Made by a program: the position numbers and the translations under genes. The notes under the pieces were generated by a model. It searched no databases. It was not told where the DNA came from and was given only the letters and a program-made list of their open reading frames with translations. A stretch of 64,000 nt of DNA, taken from assembly GCA_023460795.1 (NCBI GenBank), contig JAEWPC010000033.1:186001-250000 (forward strand). The letters run 5' to 3'. Shown here piece after piece: positions 20,987 through 31,612 of the stretch. Each line of letters opens with the position of its first letter. Within the stretch, counting starts at the first letter, position 1. This DNA is from Bacillota bacterium (GTDB lineage Bacteria; Bacillota; Bacilli; Paenibacillales; Paenibacillaceae).

Positions 20987-21031
20987 ACAAAAACGCTCCT
21001 GGAACCCGACTTAGGGTTACCGGAGCGTTCA
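20987..21031 (-). terminator. Terminator of glnS
   Basis: Read on the minus strand, AACGCTCC(G)GTAACCC and GGGTTCCAGGAGCGTT form a long stem followed by TTTTTG. Confidence 0.85.
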
Positions 21032-21055
21032 TGCTATATAGGCGATTACGGTGTT

Positions 21056-22708
<1,653 letters not shown>

Positions 22709-22943
22709 TGCGACCAACCTCTCTCGCGGGTGAATGTATATCTTCTAATAATACACAAAATCCTCCCCTTTTATAAAGGGCTATGCCCAAAAATGGTGAA
22801 TGACCGCAGGCGGTTTCCGCCTATGAAAAGAGAAAGTTCTTCTTTTTCTCTTAAAAAAATGATAAAGGTTTAATTTTTCCGTAACTTTTCTTACTTAACT
22901 CTCGTTATAGATGATGAAGAGATTGGCAAGGGAGGAAAATCAC

Positions 22944-23717
22944 ATGCTGTCATGGCTGCGCCGCGAGACGACGGCGAGTTCGCCGAGCGATCCGAACGAC
23001 GAGCCGGCTGGACGCGCGGAAGGGCAACGACAGCCCTCGTCGCAAGAACCGCTGCTATCCGTTCGGGATGTAGAGCGTTCCTTCGATGTCGGGGGCAGCA
23101 AGCTTAAGGTTCTGAAAGGCATCAACCTTACGCTCTACCCGAATCAGCTTATCATGCTTAGAGGGCGCTCCGGTTCGGGGAAGACGACGCTGATGAACCT
23201 GATGGGTGGTCTAGATACGCCGACCGCTGGGGAAATTCTGTTCCAGGATCGGCCCCTGCACAAGTGGGGAGACGATAAGCGAACCGAAGTTCGGCGCAAA
23301 GATATCGGATTTATCTTCCAAGCATACGCCCTATTACCGCTGTTATCGGCATACGAGAACGTTGAATTGTCGCTTCGGATGGCCAAGGTGCCCCGCAGCG
23401 AATGGAAGTCCAGAGTGACGTCATGCCTAGAGCTCGTCGGCTTAGGCAAACGCATGCACCATCGGCCGTTCGAGCTGTCGGGCGGCGAGCAGCAGCGCGT
23501 AGCGATCGCTAAGGCGATCGCGCACCAACCCGTCCTGCTGCTGGCGGACGAACCGACGGCGGAATTGGACAGCCAGATGGCGGCGCAAGTAATGCAAGTG
23601 TTCAAAGAGATCGTCGCTACGCAGAACGTGACGATCTGCATGACGACGCATGACCCGACAATAATGGAGGTTGCAGACCATGTCTATGAAATGGTGGACG
23701 GCGTATTCGTCTCCTAA
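22944..23717 (+). CDS. ABC transporter ATP-binding protein (MacB/LolD type), first ATPase of the operon
   Basis: The 257-residue ATPase has Walker A GRSGSGKTT (about 73–81), the signature LSGGEQQRV (about 178) and Walker B LLLADEPTAELD. The N-terminal ~45 residues are a hydrophilic extension rich in Ser, Pro and Glu. ATG 22944 lies 8 nt after GGAGG. It is the first of five overlapping or closely spaced genes encoding ATPase, adaptor, FtsX-like permease, second ATPase and solute-binding protein. MacB-type systems are mechanotransmitters for export of peptides, toxins or lipoproteins. The substrate here is unknown. Confidence 0.9.
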   Translation: MLSWLRRETTASSPSDPNDEPAGRAEGQRQPSSQEPLLSVRDVERSFDVGGSKLKVLKGINLTLYPNQLIMLRGRSGSGKTTLMNLMGGLDTPTAGEILFQDRPLHKWGDDKRTEVRRKDIGFIFQAYALLPLLSAYENVELSLRMAKVPRSEWKSRVTSCLELVGLGKRMHHRPFELSGGEQQRVAIAKAIAHQPVLLLADEPTAELDSQMAAQVMQVFKEIVATQNVTICMTTHDPTIMEVADHVYEMVDGVFVS

Positions 23718-24801
23718 TCATGCTACAAGGAACGCGCGGCACAGAGGCCGCCTCGTCTCGACGTTAATCGCCACGATGGCGTTGTCCGTCGCGATATCGG
23801 GCTGCAGCGTGCTGCCCGACGAACCGGAGGAAGAAGATTTCTCCGCGATCGAGCTTCCGAAAATTTCGGAGAAGCCAACTTACGAAGTAACGACGAAGAC
23901 GCTTGAATCTAAGGTGCAGGGCTCCGGCAGAATGCTGTCGTTAACGGAGAAAACCCTCTATTTTACGTTGGACGGCAAACGCCTTAAGAAGCTGTACATA
24001 CAGCCCGGTCAACAGGTCGAGGCGGGTCAGCTGATCGCCGAGCTTGATGTGGACGATCTGAAGAAGACGCTGCGTTCGCAGTCACTTTCTTTTAAGCAAG
24101 ATGAGCTAGCGATGAAGAAGACGCTGCAGACGAAGGACGAAATGGATCCGGTGGAATATGAGCAAGCGGTGCTCAATTTCGAGCAAAAGCGTCAATCTCT
24201 CGTCGATATGCAGGAAGAGATCGACAAAGCCGTGCTGACCGCGCCATACAGCGGCACGGTCGTTGGTCTTGCCGTGCAAGAAGGCGCTCAGATCAAGGCG
24301 TACGACGCGATCTGCACGATCGCCGATCCTAACAATCTTGTCGTAGCGGCAACGATGTCTCGCGATGACTTGGAGAAGATCGCGATCGGCATGGAAGTGC
24401 AGGTCGATATCAATAACGCGGGCAAATTCACGGGCAAAGTCAAACAGATGCCGACTACCGACAATAGCAATAACAACGGAGGCGGCGGGCAAGGCGGTGG
24501 GCAAGGCGGCAACCAAGAGCCGCTTCGGCTCGATCAATTCCTGCTCGTCGAAGTGAAGGATCTTCCGAAGACGGTTACGCGCGGAACTCCGCTCTCCATC
24601 TCGGTCGTCACGAACCGCAAGGAGAACGTCGTCGTCATCCCGACGGTGGCGCTGCGCACGATCGGAGCGCGCGCCTACGTGCAAATCGCCGAGGACGACG
24701 GCACGAAGCGCGAGGTCGACGTGGAAGTCGGCCAACAGACGGCGACGGACGTCGAAGTTCTGCAAGGCTTAACGCCGGGACAGAAAGTCGTAGGAAGGTA
24801 A
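23680..24801 (+). CDS. HlyD/MacA-type efflux adaptor lipoprotein
   Basis: The 373-residue protein has a lipoprotein signal peptide with lipobox ISGC (Cys at about 43), a barrel-sandwich hybrid domain split by a coiled-coil hairpin (about 125–180), and beta-barrel/membrane-proximal domains. A Gly/Gln/Asn-rich linker lies at about 262–280. The ATG 23680 follows GGAGG after 9 nt and overlaps the upstream ATPase by 38 bp. In Gram-positives such adaptors are membrane-anchored and bind the FtsX-like permease encoded next. It likely couples ATP hydrolysis to extracytoplasmic movement. Confidence 0.88.
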   Translation: MSMKWWTAYSSPNHATRNARHRGRLVSTLIATMALSVAISGCSVLPDEPEEEDFSAIELPKISEKPTYEVTTKTLESKVQGSGRMLSLTEKTLYFTLDGKRLKKLYIQPGQQVEAGQLIAELDVDDLKKTLRSQSLSFKQDELAMKKTLQTKDEMDPVEYEQAVLNFEQKRQSLVDMQEEIDKAVLTAPYSGTVVGLAVQEGAQIKAYDAICTIADPNNLVVAATMSRDDLEKIAIGMEVQVDINNAGKFTGKVKQMPTTDNSNNNGGGGQGGGQGGNQEPLRLDQFLLVEVKDLPKTVTRGTPLSISVVTNRKENVVVIPTVALRTIGARAYVQIAEDDGTKREVDVEVGQQTATDVEVLQGLTPGQKVVGR

Positions 24802-24804
24802 CCG

Positions 24805-27705
24805 ATGGCGCTCATTCGATTTCTATTCCGCAAAATGTGGAACACGCGCTGGTTAACGCTCAGCACGCTAGCCGGATTGTTCATTGCCGTCGCGTTCACG
24901 ACGAGCATTCCGATGTATGCGGATGGAGCGCTGAAGCGCGTCGTCTCCCAGTCGCTGCAGGATAACAGCCAAGGCTTGCCGGCCGGCGCGCTGCTCATCA
25001 GCTACCAGTCGACCGACGGCCAGACCAAGATGGACGCCTTCGATGACGTCAACAGTTACATCGAGAACGATGTGAAAGCCGACATCGGCTTTCCGGTCGA
25101 TTCGACGCAGCGGAGCTTGTCGCTGCGAAGCTCGGAGGTGTATCCCGAGGACTCTGCCAAAGTCGACGCGAGCCGCACGCGCAAGCTGACGATCACGGCG
25201 TTCAGCGACTTGAAGTCGCAAGCGGAGCAAGCGCGAGGCGAATGGTTCTCCGACAAGTCGGATTCGGACGGCACGATTCAAGCCGTCATGCTGGATGAGG
25301 CGATGTTCCGCAACGACTTGCACGTCGGCGACGTCCTGTTCTATCCGATCTCCGGAGGCAGGGAGCTTCGCGTGAAGATCGTCGGCTCGTTCAAGGCGAA
25401 GGAAGCCGATAGCGGGTACTGGTATCAAGGCTTCGAAGGACTCATGAACAGCCTGTTCATCTCGGAGAACGTGTTCGTTAACGAACTGAACAAGGGCATG
25501 GGCTTGCCGATCCAGATCGCGAACTGGTATTCCGCGTTCGACCTGCGCGAGATCAAGACGAGTCAGCTGTCTCCGCTGTCGAGCACGCTGAACCGCATCG
25601 ATATCGAAGTGTTCAAGCGGCTGAACGATACGCATCTAAGCATTTCGTTCGCCGAGATGCTTAAAGAATTCCGCCGCGACAGCATTCAGCTCCAGACGAT
25701 GCTGTTCACGCTGGCGGCGCCGATGATCGCGATGGTGTTCTATTTTATAACGATGAACTCCCGGCAAGCGCTCGAGAAGCAACGCTCGGATATCGCGGTG
25801 CTGAGAAGCCGCGGGGCGAGCACGAGGCAGATCTTCCTGCTGTTCCTGCTCGAAGGCACGCTGCTTGGCATCGTAGCGTTAATCGTCGGACCGCTCTTCG
25901 GCTGGTTCATGGCGAAGAGCATCGGCTCGGCGAGCGATTTCCTCTACTTCGTCGACCGCAAATCGATACCGGTCGGTTTCTCGTCCGACAGCGTCATCGC
26001 GGGACTTGGCGCCGTTATCGTGGCGATCGGCGCGGCGGTCATCCCGGCGCTCGTGTTCACGCGTACGTCCATTGTCGACTACAAGCGGCAGGTCGCGCGG
26101 TCGGATCGCAAGCCGTTCTGGCAGAAGTGGTTCCTTGACGTCGTTCTGATCGGCGTGGCGGGTTACGGCTGGTACTTGTTCAACGAACGCCAGATGGTAT
26201 CGTTCACGACCGGCGTCACGACGGACCAGCTGAACGTTCAGCCGTTCCTATTCTTCGTGCCGGCGATCAGCATCTTCGCGGGAGGACTCTTGTTCCTCCG
26301 GTTGTTCCCGCTCTTATTGAAGCTATTCAACCTGATCTGGAAGAAGCTGCTGCCGGTTCCGTTGTATTTGACGCTGACGCAGCTATCGAGATCCGCCACA
26401 TCGTACTATCCGCTCATGATCCTGCTCATTCTGACGCTCGGTCTCGGCGTATACAATTCGTCCGCGGCCCGGACGATCGGTCTGAACTCGGAAGAGCGGA
26501 CCATGTATAAGTACGGCGCAGACGTCGTCGTCAAAACCGTCTGGGAAGGAAGCCCCGAATTCGAGATGCCGTCCGGCAATTCCGGCGGTGGCTCAGGAGG
26601 GGGAGGCCAAGGCGGCGGCGGTCAAGGCGGAGGCCAGGGCGGCGGCCAAGGCGGAGGCGGCGGTGCAGGAGGTCCGGGCGGAGGGCAAGGCGTAACGCCG
26701 ACCCGAATCAACTTCAACGAACCGCCGTTCGAAGTGTTCCGCACGTTGCCCGGTGTCGAGCATGCGGCTCGCGTGTTGCAGACCAAAGGCAGCCTGACGA
26801 TCTCCGGCAAGACCGCGGGGCAAGCGACGATCATGGGCTTCGACAACGTCGATTTTGCTCGGGTTGCTTGGTTCCGCGACGATCTATACCCGAACAGCCC
26901 GCTCAAGTATCTAGAGTGGATGGGCAAATTCCCGAACGGGGCGTACATCTCGTCGAACGTGGCGAAGAAGTTCGATCTGAAGCGCGGGGATATCGTCCGC
27001 ACGGTGCTGCAAGAGCAGCCGATCGAATTCGTCATTATCGATGCGTTGCCGTACTGGCCGAGCCAATATCCGGACCAGTCGCCGTTCCTGATCGCGAACC
27101 TCGATTATATTTATGATCAGGTACCGCTTATTCCTTACGACGTATGGCTGAAGATGGAGCCGGGCGCTCCTACCGGACCGATCATCCCGGTGCTCCAAGC
27201 GGAAGGTATCGAGCTACAGTCGATCGAAGACATGAGCAGCGAGCTGGCCGTGCAGAACAAGCATCCGGCGCGCGGCGGCGTATTCGGAATCCTGAGCTTA
27301 GGTTTTATCGTAACGATTATCGTCTCTTTGTCCGGATATATTCTGTTCTGGTTTTTCAACCTTTCGCGCCGCGTCGTTCAGATCGGCATCTTGCGCGCGA
27401 TGGGCTTGTCGCGCAAGCAGTTAACCGGCATGCTGCTCTTGGAGCAAGTGTTCACGGCCGGACTGTCGATCGGACTCGGTATCGGCATCGGCAAGATTAC
27501 GAGCTTGCTGTTCCTGCCGTTCCTGCAGACGACCGACAACGCGGCGAACCAAATTCCGCCGTTCCGCGTCGTATTCGAAGCCGCGGACACGAATCGTCTG
27601 TATATCGTCGTCGGCGTCATGATGACCATCGGCGTCGCCTTGCTCATCACGCACATTCGCAGGTTGAAGGTCCACCAAGCCGTCAAGCTGGGGGAGGAAA
27701 GATAA
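24805..27705 (+). CDS. FtsX-like ABC transporter permease
   Basis: The 966-residue membrane protein has an N-terminal membrane segment (about 16–38), a large extracytoplasmic domain, a first FtsX module with membrane segments between about 300 and 430, and further membrane segments up to 560. A second extracytoplasmic domain and a second FtsX module lie at about 830–960. A strikingly Gly-rich tract occupies about 591–631 at the start of the second extracytoplasmic domain, echoing the Gly/Gln tract in the adjacent adaptor. It starts 3 bp after the adaptor gene. The two-FtsX layout is that of MacB-related lipoprotein or bacteriocin-type exporters in Bacillota. Confidence 0.88.
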   Translation: MALIRFLFRKMWNTRWLTLSTLAGLFIAVAFTTSIPMYADGALKRVVSQSLQDNSQGLPAGALLISYQSTDGQTKMDAFDDVNSYIENDVKADIGFPVDSTQRSLSLRSSEVYPEDSAKVDASRTRKLTITAFSDLKSQAEQARGEWFSDKSDSDGTIQAVMLDEAMFRNDLHVGDVLFYPISGGRELRVKIVGSFKAKEADSGYWYQGFEGLMNSLFISENVFVNELNKGMGLPIQIANWYSAFDLREIKTSQLSPLSSTLNRIDIEVFKRLNDTHLSISFAEMLKEFRRDSIQLQTMLFTLAAPMIAMVFYFITMNSRQALEKQRSDIAVLRSRGASTRQIFLLFLLEGTLLGIVALIVGPLFGWFMAKSIGSASDFLYFVDRKSIPVGFSSDSVIAGLGAVIVAIGAAVIPALVFTRTSIVDYKRQVARSDRKPFWQKWFLDVVLIGVAGYGWYLFNERQMVSFTTGVTTDQLNVQPFLFFVPAISIFAGGLLFLRLFPLLLKLFNLIWKKLLPVPLYLTLTQLSRSATSYYPLMILLILTLGLGVYNSSAARTIGLNSEERTMYKYGADVVVKTVWEGSPEFEMPSGNSGGGSGGGGQGGGGQGGGQGGGQGGGGGAGGPGGGQGVTPTRINFNEPPFEVFRTLPGVEHAARVLQTKGSLTISGKTAGQATIMGFDNVDFARVAWFRDDLYPNSPLKYLEWMGKFPNGAYISSNVAKKFDLKRGDIVRTVLQEQPIEFVIIDALPYWPSQYPDQSPFLIANLDYIYDQVPLIPYDVWLKMEPGAPTGPIIPVLQAEGIELQSIEDMSSELAVQNKHPARGGVFGILSLGFIVTIIVSLSGYILFWFFNLSRRVVQIGILRAMGLSRKQLTGMLLLEQVFTAGLSIGLGIGIGKITSLLFLPFLQTTDNAANQIPPFRVVFEAADTNRLYIVVGVMMTIGVALLITHIRRLKVHQAVKLGEER

Positions 27706-27708
27706 CCG

Positions 27709-28599
27709 ATGATTACATGCGAAGGGCTAGTGAAAATTTACAAGGCCGACGATCTCGAAGTCGTCGCGCTGCAAGGGCTTAACCTTAGCGTGAAGCCCGG
27801 CGAGATGATGGCGATCATCGGCAACAGCGGAAGCGGGAAGTCGACGCTGCTGAACATTCTCGGCGGATTGGACCGACCGTCCGCCGGGCAAGTGCAGGTC
27901 GGGCCTTGGAATTTGCTCAAGGTCAGCGACGAGGATCTCGTCAAATACAAGCGCGATACGGTCGGCTTCATCTGGCAGAACAATGCGCGCAACTTGCTGC
28001 CGTTCCTAACCGCGCTCGAGAACGTCGAGATGCCGATGATGTTCGCCGGCAAGCTCGACCGGGCTTACGCGAAGCAGTTGCTCGAATGGGTCGGGCTGAA
28101 GGACCGCATGCACAACAAGCTGACGCAGCTGTCCGGAGGCGAGCAGCAGCGCGTGGCGATCGCCATCTCCTTGGCCAACCGCCCGCAGCTGCTGCTGGCG
28201 GACGAACCGACGGGCTCCGTCGATACTCGCACCTCCGACGTCATCATGGACATTTTCCGCAGGTTCAATAGAGAACTCGGACTTACGATCGTCATCGTTA
28301 CGCACGACTTATCGCTCGCCGGCAAAGTCGACCGCGTCGTCGCGATCCGGGATGGTCTCACGAGCACGGAGTTTCTCAAGCGAAATCCGAATCTTGACCT
28401 GTCGTTACCGCTGCCCGGCGGTCAATCGCTCGAGGAAGTGCACGAAGCTTACGTCGTCGTCGACCGCGTAGGACGGATGCAAATTCCGAAGGAATACTTG
28501 AAGGCGCTCGAGATTGGCGACAAGGCAACGATGGAATTCGACGGCGACAAAATCGTGATTACCGCACCGAAAAATTTAGAGGGGGAAGAATCCGCATGA
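27709..28599 (+). CDS. ABC transporter ATPase with C-terminal SpoVT/AbrB-like domain
   Basis: The 296-residue protein has a complete MacB/LolD-type ATPase: Walker A GNSGSGKST (about 37–45), signature LSGGEQQRV (about 141) and LLLADEPTGSVD. It then continues with a C-terminal ~48-residue segment (about 248–293). That segment reads VVVDRVGRMQIPKEYLKALE with ...KATMEFDGDKIVI, the swapped-hairpin AbrB/SpoVT pattern found in DNA-binding transition regulators and antitoxins. It could serve oligomerisation or DNA binding; which one is unknown. It starts 3 bp after the permease gene and overlaps the solute-binding protein gene by 4 bp. Confidence 0.85.
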   Translation: MITCEGLVKIYKADDLEVVALQGLNLSVKPGEMMAIIGNSGSGKSTLLNILGGLDRPSAGQVQVGPWNLLKVSDEDLVKYKRDTVGFIWQNNARNLLPFLTALENVEMPMMFAGKLDRAYAKQLLEWVGLKDRMHNKLTQLSGGEQQRVAIAISLANRPQLLLADEPTGSVDTRTSDVIMDIFRRFNRELGLTIVIVTHDLSLAGKVDRVVAIRDGLTSTEFLKRNPNLDLSLPLPGGQSLEEVHEAYVVVDRVGRMQIPKEYLKALEIGDKATMEFDGDKIVITAPKNLEGEESA

Positions 28600-30311
28600 C
28601 ACAAAGACACCAAGCTCGCAAATGGCTCCTCGCCGGGACGGCGCTTACGCTGCTCGTTCCCGCACTGGCGGCATGCAGCACGAAGAACGACGAGAACGAC
28701 CCGAATAACCGCCACACGCTCCGTATCGGAACGTTGTACGGCAGCACGCAGGACGATCAGTATTACCGCCAGCAATATACGGATCTGTTCGAGTTCGATC
28801 ACGGCAACATCGATATCGAGATCGTACCGGCGATCGACTGGAACGAGATGCAGTTCGATCAGGACCCGTCTAAGCCTTATCAACAGCCGGATCCGATGGA
28901 GAAGGTCAAAGCGATTATGACCGGAGATCGACCGGTAGACGTCATGATTCTCGATATGAGCTTGCTTCCGCAGCTTGTGAACGAGAACATGCTGAAACAG
29001 CTCGATCCGCTTCTGAAGGAAGACGAGATCGATACGAACGGATTCGTCCCGACGGTCATCGACGGCATTAAAGAGCAAGGGAACGGCTTCATCTATGCGC
29101 TGACGCCGACGTTCTCCCCTTCCGCGCTCTATTACAATAAGAAGCTGTTCTCCAAGGTGGGAGTTGAGCCGCCTACCGACGGAATGAGCTGGGACGACGT
29201 ATTTAACCTAGCGAGACGGATGAAGAAAGGCGAAGGCAAAGACGCGGTATTCGGGTTTACGTTCAACCAATGGGGCGGAAGCAACGGGTACTACGATATT
29301 CAAGGCTTCGGGGCGCCGTTGCAGCTTCGCATGTTCGACGATAAAGCCGAGAATATGACCGTTAACACGCCGCAGTGGGAATCGCTGTGGAAGATGGTAA
29401 CCGACCTGAGCAAGGACCATATCGTGCCGACCCAGGAAGATATGCAGGCGATCTACGACGAGCAGAATAAGGCGTCCGCGGAGGGCAATTTCCGCTACAA
29501 CCCTTATCAAGGCCAGCTGTTCCTAAACGGCAAAGTGGCGATGACGGTTGGCGACTACGGCATGATTAGCCAAATTCAGCAGATGAATGCGAACGCCGAA
29601 AAGCTGAAGATGGATAAATTGGAATGGGACGTCGTAACGATGCCGTTCTTCCAAGACAAACCGGGGATCGGCGGCAGTATTTATCTGAACCAATTGGCCG
29701 GTATCAACGCGAAAGCGGAAAATCCGGACGACGCTTGGGAATTCATTAAATTCATGAACGGCGAGAAGTCGGCGAAGTTCAAGTCCCGCAGTACCTATGA
29801 AATGTCCTCCTTGAAATCGTACATCAAGATTAGAGAAGGCATGGATCCGTTCAATATCGACGCGTTCACGAAAATGAAGCCTGCGTCGGTATCCCAGTCT
29901 TCCCTTAAAGACCAAGAACTGTTCCGCCAGAAACCAAACCTCAATATGGTGAACGAGCTTGGCAACCAAGCATTCATGAAGGTTATTCAAGGAACGAAGA
30001 CGGTCAAGGAAGCGCTCGAGGAGTGGCAGACGAGAGGCAACGATCTGCTGCAGAAGATCAAGACGAATCCGGACGGCCCGATCGAAGGCATCTACGACGA
30101 CGTATACGGTGGCGGAGGCAACATTCCGTTCGAGAAGCTGGAAGTGATGAGAGCGGCCGGAGAGGTCGTCGAGTCCGATTCGGCTGAATCTACGGAAGCC
30201 GTAACGGAGGAAGCGCCAGCAGACGCACCAGCAGACGCACCAGCAGACGCGTCTGCTGAAGGCTCCGCTGAAGGCTCTGCAGCATCTTCGGAAGCTGTTG
30301 TCGTTGAATAA
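28596..30311 (+). CDS. Extracellular solute-binding lipoprotein (family 1 type)
   Basis: The 571-residue protein has a lipoprotein signal peptide (lipobox ALAAC, Cys at about 27) followed by a sugar-type periplasmic-binding fold with the MTGDRPVDVMILDMS and TVKEALEEWQTRGN segments usual for this family. The C-terminal ~45 residues are low-complexity (Ala/Pro/Asp, then Ser/Glu/Ala) with a DNA-level tandem 12-bp repeat near 30220. No cognate MalFG-like permease is adjacent. Instead it closes a MacB-like operon by ATGA overlap, so it may be a sensor or adaptor for that system. This role is inference. Confidence 0.85.
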   Translation: MTQRHQARKWLLAGTALTLLVPALAACSTKNDENDPNNRHTLRIGTLYGSTQDDQYYRQQYTDLFEFDHGNIDIEIVPAIDWNEMQFDQDPSKPYQQPDPMEKVKAIMTGDRPVDVMILDMSLLPQLVNENMLKQLDPLLKEDEIDTNGFVPTVIDGIKEQGNGFIYALTPTFSPSALYYNKKLFSKVGVEPPTDGMSWDDVFNLARRMKKGEGKDAVFGFTFNQWGGSNGYYDIQGFGAPLQLRMFDDKAENMTVNTPQWESLWKMVTDLSKDHIVPTQEDMQAIYDEQNKASAEGNFRYNPYQGQLFLNGKVAMTVGDYGMISQIQQMNANAEKLKMDKLEWDVVTMPFFQDKPGIGGSIYLNQLAGINAKAENPDDAWEFIKFMNGEKSAKFKSRSTYEMSSLKSYIKIREGMDPFNIDAFTKMKPASVSQSSLKDQELFRQKPNLNMVNELGNQAFMKVIQGTKTVKEALEEWQTRGNDLLQKIKTNPDGPIEGIYDDVYGGGGNIPFEKLEVMRAAGEVVESDSAESTEAVTEEAPADAPADAPADASAEGSAEGSAASSEAVVVE

Positions 30312-30328
30312 AACGTAGAAATGAAGAC

Positions 30329-30378
30329 GCACCCCGCAGCTTATGGTCGGAGAATCCGATCGTTCGCCGCGGGGTGCA
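30329..30378 (+). terminator. Terminator of the MacB-like operon
   Basis: GCACCCCGC pairs with GCGGGGTGC around a large loop and is followed by ATTCTATT. Confidence 0.65.
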
Positions 30379-30460
30379 TTCTATTGTCTGGAGCGGGTTT
30401 CAAAAGCCGTTCAACCGTGCATCCTAGAAGGTACGAACCCAGATTACGGAGGGATGTACG

Positions 30461-30625
30461 TTGAAATGGGTATACTGGTCCAGGTTGTACGACAGCAAGT
30501 TCCAAGCGGGTTGCCTCGTGCAAAGGATGGAGCATGACGGGTGGGTGTTCGGCATCGAGATGCCGCGCGAAATCGAGGTGTATCGGTCCCGCAAAGGGCG
30601 CTACGGCGTTCGCTATTTGCCCTGA
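30461..30625 (+). CDS. Small uncharacterised protein (54 aa)
   Basis: A TTG start 8 nt after GGAGG opens a 54-codon frame rich in aromatic and basic residues (begins MKWVYWSRLYDSKF, ends KGRYGVRYLP). Composition and ribosome site suggest a real small gene that lies between two hairpin-bounded units. It is not recognised. Nothing in it suggests a membrane segment. Confidence 0.55.
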   Translation: MKWVYWSRLYDSKFQAGCLVQRMEHDGWVFGIEMPREIEVYRSRKGRYGVRYLP

Positions 30626-30704
30626 GCTTATTCGTCCAACACTTGGCATTCGAGGCCGTCTGTGCTAATCTGAGACCGACGCCAGTTGCTTAGGAGGAAC
30701 TACG

Positions 30705-30878
30705 ATGAGACCGATGCCGATATCGGCGGATACCGCCTTGAAGCTTTCGAAGTTTATGAACGTCCCGGTGGAGCACTTAATGCACATGCCTCAGCATGTC
30801 CTGCTACAGAAGCTTGGGGAGATGGCGATGGCCGAGGGCAGCAAGGACAAGTCCGACAATGAAGAAAAGTCCGAATAA
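30705..30878 (+). CDS. YycC-like small protein
   Basis: The 57-residue protein begins MRPMPISADTALKLSKFMNV and contains VEHLMHMPQHVLLQKL, the pattern of the YycC-like family of Bacilli. The C-terminus is charged (Lys/Asp/Ser/Glu). ATG 30705 follows TAGGAGGAACTACG, a strong ribosome site. Function is unknown. It lies just upstream of the tRNA promoter. Confidence 0.75.
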   Translation: MRPMPISADTALKLSKFMNVPVEHLMHMPQHVLLQKLGEMAMAEGSKDKSDNEEKSE

Positions 30879-30892
30879 GTGAATTCGGAAGG

Positions 30893-30922
30893 TTGACACG
30901 GGGCATGGCAATAGGGTATATT
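30893..30922 (+). promoter_or_regulatory. Promoter of the tRNA-fMet/tRNA-Ile2 pair
   Basis: TTGACA (30893–30898) and TATATT (30917–30922) are separated by 18 bp, about 40 bp before the first tRNA. Confidence 0.75.
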
Positions 30923-30960
30923 ATTATTTGTCGCCAATAAAAGGCACCTATAGTTAACGA

Positions 30961-31037
<77 letters not shown>

Positions 31038-31060
31038 ACTTTATTACTGGGTCTAGACGA

Positions 31061-31137
<77 letters not shown>

Positions 31138-31177
31138 ACAGTGGAATCGAAGAACGAACTCATACGTAACGATCGGA

Positions 31178-31214
31178 AGAGATCCCGTTGCTCGCAGGAG
31201 CATGGGGTCTTTTG
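31178..31214 (+). terminator. Terminator after tRNA-Ile2
   Basis: AGATCCCGTTGCTC-GCAG-GAGCATGGGGTCT forms a stem followed by TTTTGC. Confidence 0.75.
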
Positions 31215-31345
31215 CTTTATTGGAATTTAACTACGAATGGCTGGGGAAATTGGATAAGTTGACCTTGCTATAAGCAGGCGATACGTGGTAATATAGAATC
31301 TGTTGTCACGGTTCGCGGATCATTCGCGGCTGGCAACGTACACGT

Positions 31346-31434
31346 GCCGGGGTGGCGGAATTGGCAGACGCACAGGACTTAAAATCCTGCGGTGGGTGAC
31401 CACCGTACGGGTTCGACCCCCGTCCTCGGCACCA
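31346..31434 (+). tRNA. tRNA-Leu (TAA)
   Basis: The 89-nt type II tRNA with long variable arm (GGTGGGTGACCACC) has anticodon TAA and encoded CCA. The acceptor pairs GCCGGGG with CCTCGGC, counting one G-T pair. Confidence 0.93.
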
Positions 31435-31450
31435 CTTGATTTCAATCGTT

Positions 31451-31511
31451 AAATCCTCTTTCGCACGACCTGTATCTGCAAATACAGGCGAGGGCGAAGG
31501 AGGATTTTTTT
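31451..31511. terminator. Bidirectional terminator between tRNA-Leu and the minus-strand lipoprotein
   Basis: AAATCCTC(T)TTCGC...CCTGTAT pairs with ATACAGG...GCGAAGGAGGATT and is followed by eight T. An A-run on the left allows function for the minus strand too. Confidence 0.85.
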
Positions 31512-31612
31512 TCAATGTTGTTAGAAGAAAGTTAAGTCATTCTACAGGAAGAACCATAAATAAAGAACTGCCGAGAATTTTCCCGGCAGTCTGAAAGCAC
31601 CTTATTCGGAAT

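Noticed and set aside
26570..26700. Short repeated GGCGGAGGNCAAGG units that look like a repeat array.
   Set aside because: They are in-frame codons for a Gly/Gln-rich linker inside the FtsX-like permease. Spacing and spacers do not fit a CRISPR array.
30210..30260. Tandem 12-bp repeats GCAGACGCACCA.
   Set aside because: They encode an Ala-Pro-Ala-Asp tail of the solute-binding protein. This is a low-complexity coding repeat, not a regulatory or mobile repeat.
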